Source of the DNA: Archangiaceae bacterium
GTDB taxonomy: Bacteria; Myxococcota; Myxococcia; Myxococcales; Myxococcaceae
Assembly: GCA_016879935.1 (NCBI GenBank)
Contig: JAACJQ010000258.1
Location: 1-64,000 of the forward strand
Reading direction: 5' to 3'
Length of the DNA stretch: 64,000 nucleotides
The notes beneath the pieces were generated by a model that saw only the letters and a program-made list of their open reading frames with translations, was not told the DNA's origin and made no database searches. Numbering within the stretch: position 1 is the first letter of the stretch; the number at the start of each line of letters is the position of its first letter. The position numbers and the translations under genes are program-made. This document shows positions 18,408-25,837 of the stretch, one piece after another.

Positions 18408-19343
18408 ATGAAGGGCAACGCTCCTGACTTCAGCAACCGCCTCGTGCTGATCGTCGACGACGACGAGCACACCCGCACCCTGCTGAAGGACCTCTGCGAG
18501 ACGAGCGGCTTCAAGGTGCTGACTGCCGAAGATGGCGTCGAGGCCATGGAGCACATCTCGAAGGCGCGGCCCGATCTCGTGCTGCTCGATCTGATGATGC
18601 CGCGGCGTGACGGCTTCTCGGTGCTGAAGGCCGTGCGCGAGACGACCGAGCTGGCCGAGCTGCCCGTCATCGTGCTCACCGCCATGGGCGACATGGACGG
18701 GAAGATTCGCGGCATGGAGCTGGGCGCCGACGACTACATCACCAAGCCCTTCAAGCTGATCGAGCTGCAGACGCGCATCAACTCGGCGCTGACGGTGCGG
18801 GAGTACCGCCGGCGGCTACTCGACGCGGAAGACGAGCTCGCCCAGTTTCGTGCGGTCGACCCCGTCACGGGCGCCGGCACGTACTCGCAGCTCAAGGCCA
18901 GCCTCGACTCCGAGCTCGCGCGCAGCCGCCGCTACGGCCGGCCTGCCGCGTGTCTCATGTTCGGCTTCGACGACTACCAGGGCCTTCGCTACCAGCTCGG
19001 GCGCGACGCGTGCGACGGCTACCTCGCGAAGGTGGTGCAAGAGGTTCGGAGCGCGATGCGTGGCGCCGATCGGCTCTTCCGCATCGACACCGACGAGTTC
19101 GTCGGCCTGCTGCCCGAGACCGATCTCCCCGGCGCGCGAATCGTGGCCGATCGCATGTTGAGCCTGCTCCAGGCGCTACCAGTGGAAGGACCGCACGGCC
19201 GCATTCGCGTCGTCATTCGCTTCGGTGGAGCCGTCTTCCCGACCGATCGCGTGCGCTCGAGCGAAGATCTGCTGCGTGAAGCGAACAAGAGCTTCCGCGC
19301 GCTGCAGGCCTCAGAGGTGCAGAAGTACCTGTTCGACGCTTGA
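18408..19343 (+). CDS. Response regulator with degenerate GGDEF domain
   Basis: 311 residues. The receiver domain (13-130) has the acidic cluster VDDDEH, phospho-acceptor Asp61 in LLDLMMPRRDGF, VLTAMGD and Lys in YITKPF. A coiled linker (REYRRRLLDAEDELAQFRA) leads to a GGDEF-fold domain (about 145-305). The signature there is RIDTDEF (224-231 region) instead of GG(D/E)EF, so diguanylate cyclase activity is unlikely; it may bind GTP or act as a scaffold. The gene is 21 bp downstream of dnaB and probably co-transcribed. Confidence 0.9.
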   Translation: MKGNAPDFSNRLVLIVDDDEHTRTLLKDLCETSGFKVLTAEDGVEAMEHISKARPDLVLLDLMMPRRDGFSVLKAVRETTELAELPVIVLTAMGDMDGKIRGMELGADDYITKPFKLIELQTRINSALTVREYRRRLLDAEDELAQFRAVDPVTGAGTYSQLKASLDSELARSRRYGRPAACLMFGFDDYQGLRYQLGRDACDGYLAKVVQEVRSAMRGADRLFRIDTDEFVGLLPETDLPGARIVADRMLSLLQALPVEGPHGRIRVVIRFGGAVFPTDRVRSSEDLLREANKSFRALQASEVQKYLFDA

Positions 19344-19375
19344 ACGTCTTCAGCCGGCTGACGATGAAGGCTGGT

Positions 19376-20026
19376 TCAGCGGAGTGACAGCAGCTCGATC
19401 GGCGACTCGATGATGTGACGCGCGCCCGCGTTGGCGAGCTCTTCGCGCCCGCGAAAACCCCACACGCACCCGACGCTCCGCATGCCGGCGTTCTTCGCCG
19501 TGTTCACGTCGACGGCCGTGTCTCCGACGAAGGCGATGTTCACCGGCAGCACGTTCAACGCGAGGGCGAGCTCGTAGGCGGCGGTCGGGTCGGGCTTGCG
19601 CGGCACGCCTTCACGCTCACCGCGAACGTCGACGAAGTGCCACCGCGAGAACTGCTTCGCCACCAGCGCGCGTGTGAAGTCGTCACGCTTGTTCGACAGC
19701 ACGGCCAGCTTCACCTTCGCGGCGGTCAGCCCGTCGAGCAGCTCAGGAATGCCGGCGTAGGGCTTCGTGTGCGGGTAATCGAGCCTCGCGTAGTGCGCCC
19801 GGTAGGTGTCGGCGATGGCCTTCAGCGTCTGCGGGTTCGACTCGGGAGTTGCGGCCCGGCGCACCATCGTGTCGACGCCCTCCCCCACGAAGGTGCGGTA
19901 CGCGTCGATGGAGTGCGTCGGCAGCTTGAAGTCGGTCAGCGCCAGGTTCATCGCCTCGGCGAGATCGCGCAGCGAGTCGGCGAGCGTACCGTCGAGATCG
20001 AAGATGACGGCTTGAAACGGCAGCAT
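19376..20026 (-). CDS. gph: HAD-family phosphatase, phosphoglycolate-phosphatase-like
   Basis: 216 residues. HAD motifs are all present: FDLDGTLADS (nucleophile Asp), VLSNKRDD, KPDP and FVGDTAVDVNTAKNAG. The cap domain (EGVDTMVRRA) and length fit phosphoglycolate phosphatase (Gph), but close relatives act on other small phosphomonoesters, so the substrate is inferred. The ATG overlaps the stop of the upstream DUF1801 gene (ATGA), making a two-gene operon. It converges on the GGDEF regulator across 32 bp. Confidence 0.85.
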   Translation of the reverse strand: MLPFQAVIFDLDGTLADSLRDLAEAMNLALTDFKLPTHSIDAYRTFVGEGVDTMVRRAATPESNPQTLKAIADTYRAHYARLDYPHTKPYAGIPELLDGLTAAKVKLAVLSNKRDDFTRALVAKQFSRWHFVDVRGEREGVPRKPDPTAAYELALALNVLPVNIAFVGDTAVDVNTAKNAGMRSVGCVWGFRGREELANAGARHIIESPIELLSLR

Positions 20027-20601
20027 CAGACCGCGCCCGACGACGGGTCCTGCACGTTCAGCATGACGGCCTGCCGCACCAGCGCCTGCAGCACGTTTTC
20101 TTTCAGATCGTCGAGCGACGCGACCGAGATGGCGCGCGAGTCACCGTCTCCGGCGAGGGTGCCTTCGGGCGCCTCGAGCTGCGCACCGCGCAGGAACGTC
20201 ACCAGCACCTCGCGATCGCTCGCCTCGATGCGGGCGAAGAGGCCATTGGCGTCGTACGCAGGCCCGTTCGGGTCGAGCAGCTCGCGCGCCTCGGGCGCCG
20301 CATCACGAACGACCTGACGCAGCTTGTTCACGATCGGCACCACCGGCGGCGGCAGGCTGCGCACGTAGCCCTCGATCTCGGGCAGCTCGGGCAGCTTCAC
20401 AGGTGGGTACGTCTTCGGCGCGGCGGCCTTCTTCGCCGGCGCCGCCTTCTTCGCAGCCGCCTTCTTCACAGGCTTCGGCGCCGCCTTCTTCTTCGGCGCC
20501 GGCTTCTTCGCCTTCGAAGCCTTCGCGACCTTCACCGGCTTCTTGATCTTCGACTTCGCCTTCGGGGTCTTGCCCCGCTTCGCGTTCTTCCTGGCGGCCA
20601 T
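20026..20601 (-). CDS. DUF1801-type protein with histone-like Lys/Ala tail
   Basis: 191 residues. Residues 1-65 are almost only Lys, Ala and Pro (for example PKKKAAPKPVKKAAAKKAA), like eukaryotic histone H1 tails and some bacterial nucleoid proteins. The rest (about 70-191) is a DUF1801/YdhG-like domain: LPPPVVPIVNKLRQVVRDAAPE, then EVLVTFLRGAQL. The basic tail suggests nucleic-acid binding; the role of the domain is unknown. A second DUF1801 protein without the tail lies at 23428. The gene is divergent from the FrnE-like gene across 87 bp. Confidence 0.8.
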   Translation of the reverse strand: MAARKNAKRGKTPKAKSKIKKPVKVAKASKAKKPAPKKKAAPKPVKKAAAKKAAPAKKAAAPKTYPPVKLPELPEIEGYVRSLPPPVVPIVNKLRQVVRDAAPEARELLDPNGPAYDANGLFARIEASDREVLVTFLRGAQLEAPEGTLAGDGDSRAISVASLDDLKENVLQALVRQAVMLNVQDPSSGAV

Positions 20602-20688
20602 GAGAAAAAGGCTAGCCGTCGTTTCCCGGTCGATCATGCGAAATCGGCTCCGCTTGCGTCTGCTCGCTGGGAGTGGGAACAGACGCCC

Positions 20689-21318
20689 ATGAACACGCCC
20701 GTCATCACCATCTGGTCCGACTACGTCTGACCGTGGTGCTACATCGGCCTCGGCGAGGTCGAAAAGCTGAAGCGAGAGTGGGACTTCACCGTCGACTGGC
20801 GCCCGTTTCTCCTGCGCCCCGAGACACCTGACGAAGGGCTGCCGCTGCCCGATCGCGTGAAGGCCTACATGGCCAACCCGAACAACCCGCTCACCACGCG
20901 CGCTGAGGCGATGGGCCTGACGATGGTGCACGATCGCGAGCTCATTCCCTCGACGCGGCGCGCGCACCAGGCCGCCGAGTACGCGCGGTCGAAGGGCGCG
21001 TTCGACCGGTTCCACCACTCGGTGCTCGAGCGGTACTGGACGAAGGGCGAGAACCTTCACGAGTGGAGCGTGCTCCGTGCGGCGGCGGCCGATGCCGGTC
21101 TCGACGGAGACGAGCTGCAACGCGAGGTCGAATCCGGGAAATGGAAGCCGGTGATGGAAGCCGGCCTCGCGGCGGCTTCGGAGCTCGGCGTACACGCCGT
21201 GCCGACCTTCATCGTGGGCAACAGGTTCGTCATTCAGGGCGCGCAGGACTCGCAGGTGTTCGCGCACGCTTTGGAGCGGCTGGGCTTTGCTCCGCGGAGT
21301 AAGACGCCGGGCCCATGA
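20689..21318 (+). CDS. FrnE/DsbA-like oxidoreductase with in-frame TGA, candidate selenoprotein
   Basis: 210 codons including the stop. From ATG 20689 the reading is MNTPVITIWSDYV, then TGA (codon 14), then PWCYIGLGEVE and an uninterrupted frame to 21318. FrnE-type DsbA proteins have DYxCPWCYxG here, so the TGA replaces the first active-site Cys and the motif becomes U-P-W-C (C17 intact). The thioredoxin-fold cis-Pro lies at about P172 (HAVPTFIVGNRFVIQGAQ). Such proteins catalyse thiol-disulfide exchange. A hairpin of SECIS type follows (20744-20762). If TGA is a plain stop, this is a pseudogene. The stop overlaps the next gene (ATGA). Confidence 0.82.
20728..20730 (+). other. In-frame TGA, candidate selenocysteine codon
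   Basis: Codon 14 of the FrnE-like gene, in frame with the ATG at 20689 and the stop at 21318. It sits at the catalytic Cys of the CxxC motif, the position at which selenoproteins of thioredoxin-fold families carry selenocysteine. Confidence 0.75.
20744..20762 (+). promoter_or_regulatory. Candidate bacterial SECIS hairpin
   Basis: Bases 20744-20751 (TCGGCCTC) pair with 20755-20762 (GAGGTCGA) to make an 8-bp stem (one G-U pair) with loop GGC at 20752-20754. The loop begins 21 nt after the TGA and its first bases are G, as in the known bacterial SECIS consensus recognised by SelB. It lies inside the coding region, as bacterial SECIS elements do. selB, selA, selC and selD are not in this window. 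Confidence 0.65.
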
Positions 21319-22133
21319 CGCCCACCGCCCAATGTGCGCTGCACCCTGATCGCGCCGCAACTTCGGTCTGCCCGCGGTGTGGCGCGTTCACCTGCGGCGA
21401 GTGCAACCCCGATGGGCGTAGCCAGTGCCCGACCTGCCAGCAGGTGACGGGCGCGAGCAGCAGCACGCCGGTGCCGACCCCGTGGGAGCGCCGCGCCGAG
21501 CTGGGTCTCGTGCAGGCCGTCTGGCAGACGTGGAAGCAGACGATCGTCGAGCCGAAGAAGTTCTGGGCCGAGCTCGACCCGAACGGCTCGGGAATGGACG
21601 CGTTCCTCTATGGCTGGGTGATCACCAGCGCGGCGGGGCTGCTGCAGATTCCCTTCCTCATCTTGAACCTCGCACAGTCGGCCTCTCAGTTCCGCGAGCT
21701 GGGCAGAACGATGAAAGACGTGCCTGCGCCGATGCAGGCGATGTTCGACTTCTTCCAGACGAGTCCGCTCATTCTGGCCATCGTGCTGGGCGTCTCGACG
21801 ATCGTGCTCTTCCCGTTGTCGATGATGTTCTCGACCGCATTGGTGCACCTCGGGGTTCGCATGGCGGGCGGCACGCAGTACCCGTTCTCGACGACGCTGC
21901 GGGCCATCTCGTACGCCGTCGCGCCGAACGTGCTGCAGGGCATTCCCGTCATCGGCGGCTTCGCGGGCATCTACACGCTGGTGCTCGAGATCTGGGCCAT
22001 TCGTGATGCGCACAAGCTCACGACCGCGCGCGCGGCCATCGCCGTTCTGTGGCCGCTGGTGCTCTTCTGCTGCTGCGGCGTCGGCGGAGCGATCTTCTTC
22101 GGCGCCGCCCTCGCCTCCCAGCTCGGCAAGTGA
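21315..22133 (+). CDS. Zinc-finger plus YIP1-type membrane protein
   Basis: 272 residues. Residues 7-45 form a B-box-like zinc finger (CALHPDRAATSVCPRCGAF, then CGEC and CPTC). A linker and about five transmembrane segments follow (around 95-265), in a YIP1-like arrangement, with LGVRMAGGTQYPFSTTLRA between segments. The function in bacteria is unknown. The ATG overlaps the stop of the FrnE-like gene (ATGA), so expression depends on that mRNA. It converges directly on the RDD gene, whose N-terminal finger is similar. Confidence 0.8.
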   Translation: MTPTAQCALHPDRAATSVCPRCGAFTCGECNPDGRSQCPTCQQVTGASSSTPVPTPWERRAELGLVQAVWQTWKQTIVEPKKFWAELDPNGSGMDAFLYGWVITSAAGLLQIPFLILNLAQSASQFRELGRTMKDVPAPMQAMFDFFQTSPLILAIVLGVSTIVLFPLSMMFSTALVHLGVRMAGGTQYPFSTTLRAISYAVAPNVLQGIPVIGGFAGIYTLVLEIWAIRDAHKLTTARAAIAVLWPLVLFCCCGVGGAIFFGAALASQLGK

Positions 22134-22733
22134 TCACTGCTCGCCGCTGACGTCGATCACGATCGTCTCGGCGATCAGATCGTGCAGACAGCGCTGCTCG
22201 TCTCCGAAGATCATCGCGCCGTCGATGATGCTCACCAGGCCGCACAACTGCGAGACGACGTGAATCACCACGTTGCGCAGGAGAATGATGCGCCACAGCT
22301 CGACTGGTGAGCCGTCGACCCGCACGACCTTGATCTTGAAGAGGCGCTTGGCGACAGATTGCCCAAAGCGCACCTGCATGAAGACCTGCGCCGCGATGCC
22401 GACCGCGAAGCCACCAAAGAGCCCGAGCATGCCGAACAGCACAACGAGATCTTCGTTCTTCTCGCGCTGATTGAAGGCGCCTCCTGCCACCATGACGATG
22501 ATCATCACGATCACGCCCGGCACCGAGACGACGAACGAGTCGAGCACGTTGGCCAGGAAGCGGTAGCCCCGGTTGGCGCGGTTGAGCGTCGGCGTGAAGC
22601 AGCGCGGGCAATAGAGCGAGCCCTCACCCCAGCGGGTGCATGCCTGGCAGACGAAGCTCCCGCAGCGGGTACACACGCCCGGAGCGCTGACGTCGGGATG
22701 GTACGCGCACTGCCCTCCGGCTGGTGCCTGCAT
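22134..22733 (-). CDS. Zinc-finger plus RDD-family membrane protein
   Basis: 199 residues. The N-terminal finger (CAYHPDVSAPGVCTRCGSF, CQAC, CPRC) resembles that of the convergent YIP1-like neighbour. An RDD-family membrane domain follows: YRFLANVLDSFVV, two or more hydrophobic segments, and GQSVAKRLFKIKVVRVDG. RDD proteins are poorly understood, some being linked to transport. The start was set at the ATG at 22733, six bases after GGAG. The stop is immediately next to the neighbour's stop at 22133. Confidence 0.82.
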   Translation of the reverse strand: MQAPAGGQCAYHPDVSAPGVCTRCGSFVCQACTRWGEGSLYCPRCFTPTLNRANRGYRFLANVLDSFVVSVPGVIVMIIVMVAGGAFNQREKNEDLVVLFGMLGLFGGFAVGIAAQVFMQVRFGQSVAKRLFKIKVVRVDGSPVELWRIILLRNVVIHVVSQLCGLVSIIDGAMIFGDEQRCLHDLIAETIVIDVSGEQ

Positions 22734-22839
22734 GAAAAACTCCGTGGTTTCGGGGGCTTTTCGTACGACCCCACCCCCTCTTTTCTCGACCGCTCCAAAG
22801 CGATAGACGCGCCGCAGCATACGACTTGCGAGGCCGGCC

Positions 22840-23427
22840 GTGATCGACTCCGTGACCCAGCTCAGCGTTCGACGCTTTCATCTCGAGAGCAGCGATCCTG
22901 CGTTCCATGTCGAGCGGCAGGGGTCGTCGAAGTTCCTGCTCTCGGGCAAGGTGAGTGACGAGCCGACGACTGCGCTCGGTGTCGAGACGCCCTCCACGGC
23001 CTTCGACGTGACGCTGGCGACTTCGAGCGGCCCCGAACACGCGGTCGCGACCCTCAAGCGCGATCTGCCGCGCGACGTGGTGATGCAGGTGATGGAGCGC
23101 ATCGGCGGCCTCGAGATCTCGCTCTCGGAGGCGCTGGTGCCCGCGGCGAAGCCACCGCGTCTGCGCGTCATCTCGACCGATCTCGTGCAGCGCATCACCC
23201 AGCTCGACGAGAACCGCATCGAAGTGCGCGGCGCCATCGGAGCCGACGCGCTGCTCACCATTCTCTGCGACTCGCGGCGGGTGACGATCAGCGTGCACAA
23301 GGGCCTGTCGTCGACGGCCACCGCGATTCGCATCGCCGCCTCGGTGCCGCGTGGCTATCGCGCGCTCGCCGACGGGCCGATCGTCAGCGTGTGGAAGGAC
23401 GCCGACTTCTTCTCGATGGTGGCGTGA
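22840..23427 (+). CDS. Hypothetical protein
   Basis: 195 residues, GTG start, no signal peptide or membrane segment. It is a mixed alpha/beta sequence with two similar-looking halves (strands FHVERQGSSKFLLSG and VRGAIGADALLTILC). It has few Cys. I do not recognise a family. The next gene starts at the base after its stop, so the pair is co-transcribed. Confidence 0.6.
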   Translation: MIDSVTQLSVRRFHLESSDPAFHVERQGSSKFLLSGKVSDEPTTALGVETPSTAFDVTLATSSGPEHAVATLKRDLPRDVVMQVMERIGGLEISLSEALVPAAKPPRLRVISTDLVQRITQLDENRIEVRGAIGADALLTILCDSRRVTISVHKGLSSTATAIRIAASVPRGYRALADGPIVSVWKDADFFSMVA

Positions 23428-23847
23428 GTGGCCGCGAAGAAGCCCTCGAGCGTCGAGGCTTTCTTCACCGCGGCGCCAGCAGCTCAGCGTGACGAGCTGA
23501 TCGCCGTCGACGCGCTGATCCGAAAAGTGGCTCCGAAGCTCGTGCGCAAGCTGTGGAGCAACGGCTCCCTGCTCGGCTACGGCGAGTTCCACTATCGCTA
23601 CGCGACCGGCCGTGAAGGTGACTGGCCCCTGCTGGCGCTCTCGGCCCGCAAGTCGAACCTGTCGCTCTACGTCTGCGCCCTCACCGACGAGGGGCAGTAC
23701 GTCGCCGAAGCGCACGCCGAGTCGCTCGCGCCGGCCTCGGTTGGCAAGAGCTGCATTCGGTTCAAGTCACTCGCCGACCTCGATCGCGCGGCCTTGACGA
23801 AGGTGATCAAGCTCGCCGTGCGCAACGGTGGGGCGTTCGAGGCCTGA
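23428..23847 (+). CDS. DUF1801-domain protein
   Basis: 139 residues, GTG start directly after the preceding stop. The whole protein is a DUF1801-type domain: VEAFFTAAPAAQRDELIAVD, KLVRKLWSNGSLLGYGEFHY, LLALSARKSNLSLYVCAL, then SCIRFKSLADLD. It is a paralogue of the domain at 20026-20601 but lacks the Lys-rich tail. Function unknown; related proteins include iron-uptake-associated YdhG. Confidence 0.8.
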   Translation: MAAKKPSSVEAFFTAAPAAQRDELIAVDALIRKVAPKLVRKLWSNGSLLGYGEFHYRYATGREGDWPLLALSARKSNLSLYVCALTDEGQYVAEAHAESLAPASVGKSCIRFKSLADLDRAALTKVIKLAVRNGGAFEA

Positions 23848-23938
23848 CCGTCGGTGAATGTGCCGAAGATGCGCCTTGCAGGCGCGCGCGGCGACCGACG
23901 ACACTGCTGCGTCTCGTTCCCCCGGGGGGCCCACGCAC

Positions 23939-24781
23939 ATGAGCAACGACTGGTACCTCAAGGACTCGCGCGGCAACGAAGTTGGTCCGCTCTCCCGCGA
24001 CGTCGCGGTCGATCTGCTGCGCACCAAGCCCGGCGTCTTCGTGCTCGCCTCGAAAGATCGCCTCACCTGGCAGCCGGTACGGGGCCAGGCCGTGCAGACG
24101 ATGGTGACGGCCGAAGCGCCGGCGGCACGACTCGCGCGAGAGCAGCAGGAGGCAGAGCGCGCGCTGTTCGATCTCGATCGCTACCGTGAGCTCGCGCCGC
24201 ACGCCCTGTTCGGCGTTCCGAAGACGGCCACCGTGAAGGACTACCGCCACGGCTTCTTGAACCTCGCCAAGCGGTTTCACCCCGGCCGCCTGCCACGCGA
24301 CGCCTCGAGCGCGCTCGTGAAGGCCCACATGGCCGTGTACCAGTACCTCACCGAGGTGATTCAGCAGGTCGAAGCGAAGCTCGCGGTGCCTGAGCCCAAA
24401 CCCTCTGCGCCGCCACCCGCTCCCAGCCGCCTTCCGACCTGGCAGCTCGACGTGCTGCGCCTGCGGCAGGAGCCGCACCAGCTCGCGGCCTCGTTCTCGG
24501 TCACGCGCCAGACCGCTTTCGTCTTCACCGCGCACCGGCTGATGAACCTGTCGACGAGCTCGGTCTTCTTTCCGTGCATTCCCGCGCTGCCGCTCGGCAC
24601 GAAGCTCGGGCTCTCGTTTCAGTTCGAAGAAGCGAAGCGCGTCATCGGCGCGCGCGGCGCGGTGGCTTTCGAGAGCGCGACGGCCGATCAGACGCTGCGC
24701 GGCTTCGGCGTTCGACTCGAGCTGGGCACCGAAGATCGCGGCTTCATGCTGCGTGAGAGCAAACGCCTGCTGAGCGCCTGA
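23939..24781 (+). CDS. GYF-2 / J-like / PilZ-like three-domain protein
   Basis: 280 residues. Residues 1-50 match a GYF_2-type fold (WYLKDSRGNEVGPLSRD, WQPVRGQ). Residues about 85-145 resemble a DnaJ J-domain (LFGVPKTATVKDYRHGFLNL, AKRFHPGR), but the invariant HPD is HPG, so Hsp70 stimulation is doubtful. After a Pro-rich linker, residues about 170-280 look like a divergent PilZ domain (VFTAHRLMNLSTSSVFFP). The start is the ATG at 23939. The combination suggests an adaptor protein; this is inference. Confidence 0.72.
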   Translation: MSNDWYLKDSRGNEVGPLSRDVAVDLLRTKPGVFVLASKDRLTWQPVRGQAVQTMVTAEAPAARLAREQQEAERALFDLDRYRELAPHALFGVPKTATVKDYRHGFLNLAKRFHPGRLPRDASSALVKAHMAVYQYLTEVIQQVEAKLAVPEPKPSAPPPAPSRLPTWQLDVLRLRQEPHQLAASFSVTRQTAFVFTAHRLMNLSTSSVFFPCIPALPLGTKLGLSFQFEEAKRVIGARGAVAFESATADQTLRGFGVRLELGTEDRGFMLRESKRLLSA

Positions 24782-24782
24782 G

Positions 24783-25088
24783 TCAGCAGTCGTCGCACTT
24801 CAAGAACGTCACCCCGCCATCGGCTTCGGTGCGCTCGGCGCTCCAGAGCGCGTTGAGCTCGAACGGCTGGCCGTCGATGGTTCCCCGCACCACACACGCC
24901 GCGACGTCGGCCTCGTGCACGTCGACGGCCCTCGCCCTCGAGAAGAAGCGCGTGACCTGCTCGCGCGAGGGCGCAAAGTTCTGACAGGCGGCCACGTCGC
25001 CGGGTGTCGCATCAGCGCGAACGCCTCGGGTCAGTGGAGAGAGCCCCGACGCGGCACACGCGCAGAGCAGAAGCAGTGACCGATGCAT
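24783..25088 (-). CDS. Small exported hypothetical protein
   Basis: 101 residues. The N-terminus is a signal peptide (MHRSLLLLCACAASGLS); the Cys at 9-11 could act as a weak lipobox. The mature part has four further Cys, ending in CDDC, and could form disulfides. The family was not recognised. It lies 14 bp downstream of the M15-like peptidase gene on the same strand and may be co-transcribed. Confidence 0.6.
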   Translation of the reverse strand: MHRSLLLLCACAASGLSPLTRGVRADATPGDVAACQNFAPSREQVTRFFSRARAVDVHEADVAACVVRGTIDGQPFELNALWSAERTEADGGVTFLKCDDC

Positions 25089-25102
25089 CGCACCACTGTC
25101 GC

Positions 25103-25834
25103 TCAGTCGTAGCGGCGCGCCCAGTTCGGAATCGGACGGCCGGCGGTGGCGCGATCACGATCGGGTGCGTTGTTGCGGAGGCCGTTGCGACCCGCGAAGT
25201 ACGACTGCACCTGGTTGGCCGCAGCGGCCGAGAGCTGGCGATCACCGATGGCCACGGCGTGAATGTGCGGCGAGAACCCGTCGCGAGCGTCACGGCTCCA
25301 CGCCGCGAAGCCCGCCTGCCGCAGCGCCTTCACCATCAGCACCACGCCGCGCGGAGAGTGATCGCGGGTACGAATGTCGAGGGCGCCGCCCCGATCGTGC
25401 GTGCCTCCACTCTGCGTCACGCCGCCCGGGTTGTAGCTGCCCTGCGCGAGCCCGAAGGGCACCTTCACGCCCATCGCCTTCGCGTACTTCTCGGCGCGCA
25501 GGAGCATCTGCTGCGTGCGCACGTTCACCGTCACGCCGCGGAAGTTCACCCGGCGATAGTCGTGCGCGGGCTCGGCGGCGGTCTGCCAGGTGGTGGGCTT
25601 CGCGGGAGCCTTCGTCGCGGCGGCCTTCTTCGCCAGCAGCGCCTGCATCGCCGGGTCTGCGATGCCGTCGACCTTCAGATGATTGCGGCGCTCGAACTGC
25701 GAGACGGCCTCACGGGTGTAGTTGCCGTAGAAGCCAGTCGCTTTCGGGTAGTCGAAGGTGCCGACCGCCTTCAGGCGCTGCTGCAGCACTCGAACCGATG
25801 CGCTCGTCATTCCAGGTCGAAGGGTCGTGGTCAT
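25103..25834 (-). CDS. Peptidoglycan-binding protein with M15-like metallopeptidase domain
   Basis: 243 residues. Residues 1-65 are a PG_binding_1 domain (VRVLQQRLKAVG, GFYGNYTREAVSQFERRNHL). After an Ala/Lys linker, the C-terminal domain has GGTHDRGGALDIR, matching the HxxGxAxD zinc motif of M15-type peptidases, and HIH near the end as the third ligand. It probably cleaves peptidoglycan peptides (inference). No signal peptide is visible, so export is unclear. The start ATG at 25834 follows GGAG, which lies in a perfect inverted repeat (25838-25868). Confidence 0.82.
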   Translation of the reverse strand: MTTTLRPGMTSASVRVLQQRLKAVGTFDYPKATGFYGNYTREAVSQFERRNHLKVDGIADPAMQALLAKKAAATKAPAKPTTWQTAAEPAHDYRRVNFRGVTVNVRTQQMLLRAEKYAKAMGVKVPFGLAQGSYNPGGVTQSGGTHDRGGALDIRTRDHSPRGVVLMVKALRQAGFAAWSRDARDGFSPHIHAVAIGDRQLSAAAANQVQSYFAGRNGLRNNAPDRDRATAGRPIPNWARRYD

Positions 25835-25837
25835 GGC

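Noticed and set aside
19352-19361. Palindrome CAGCCGGCTG between the GGDEF regulator and gph as a terminator
   Set aside because: It has no loop and no T-tract, and is short enough to arise by chance.
20689-20730. Annotating only the part after the TGA (start at 20857) as a short gene
   Set aside because: That would cut off the thioredoxin-fold N-terminus and the conserved PWC; the upstream 13 codons match the family in the same frame.
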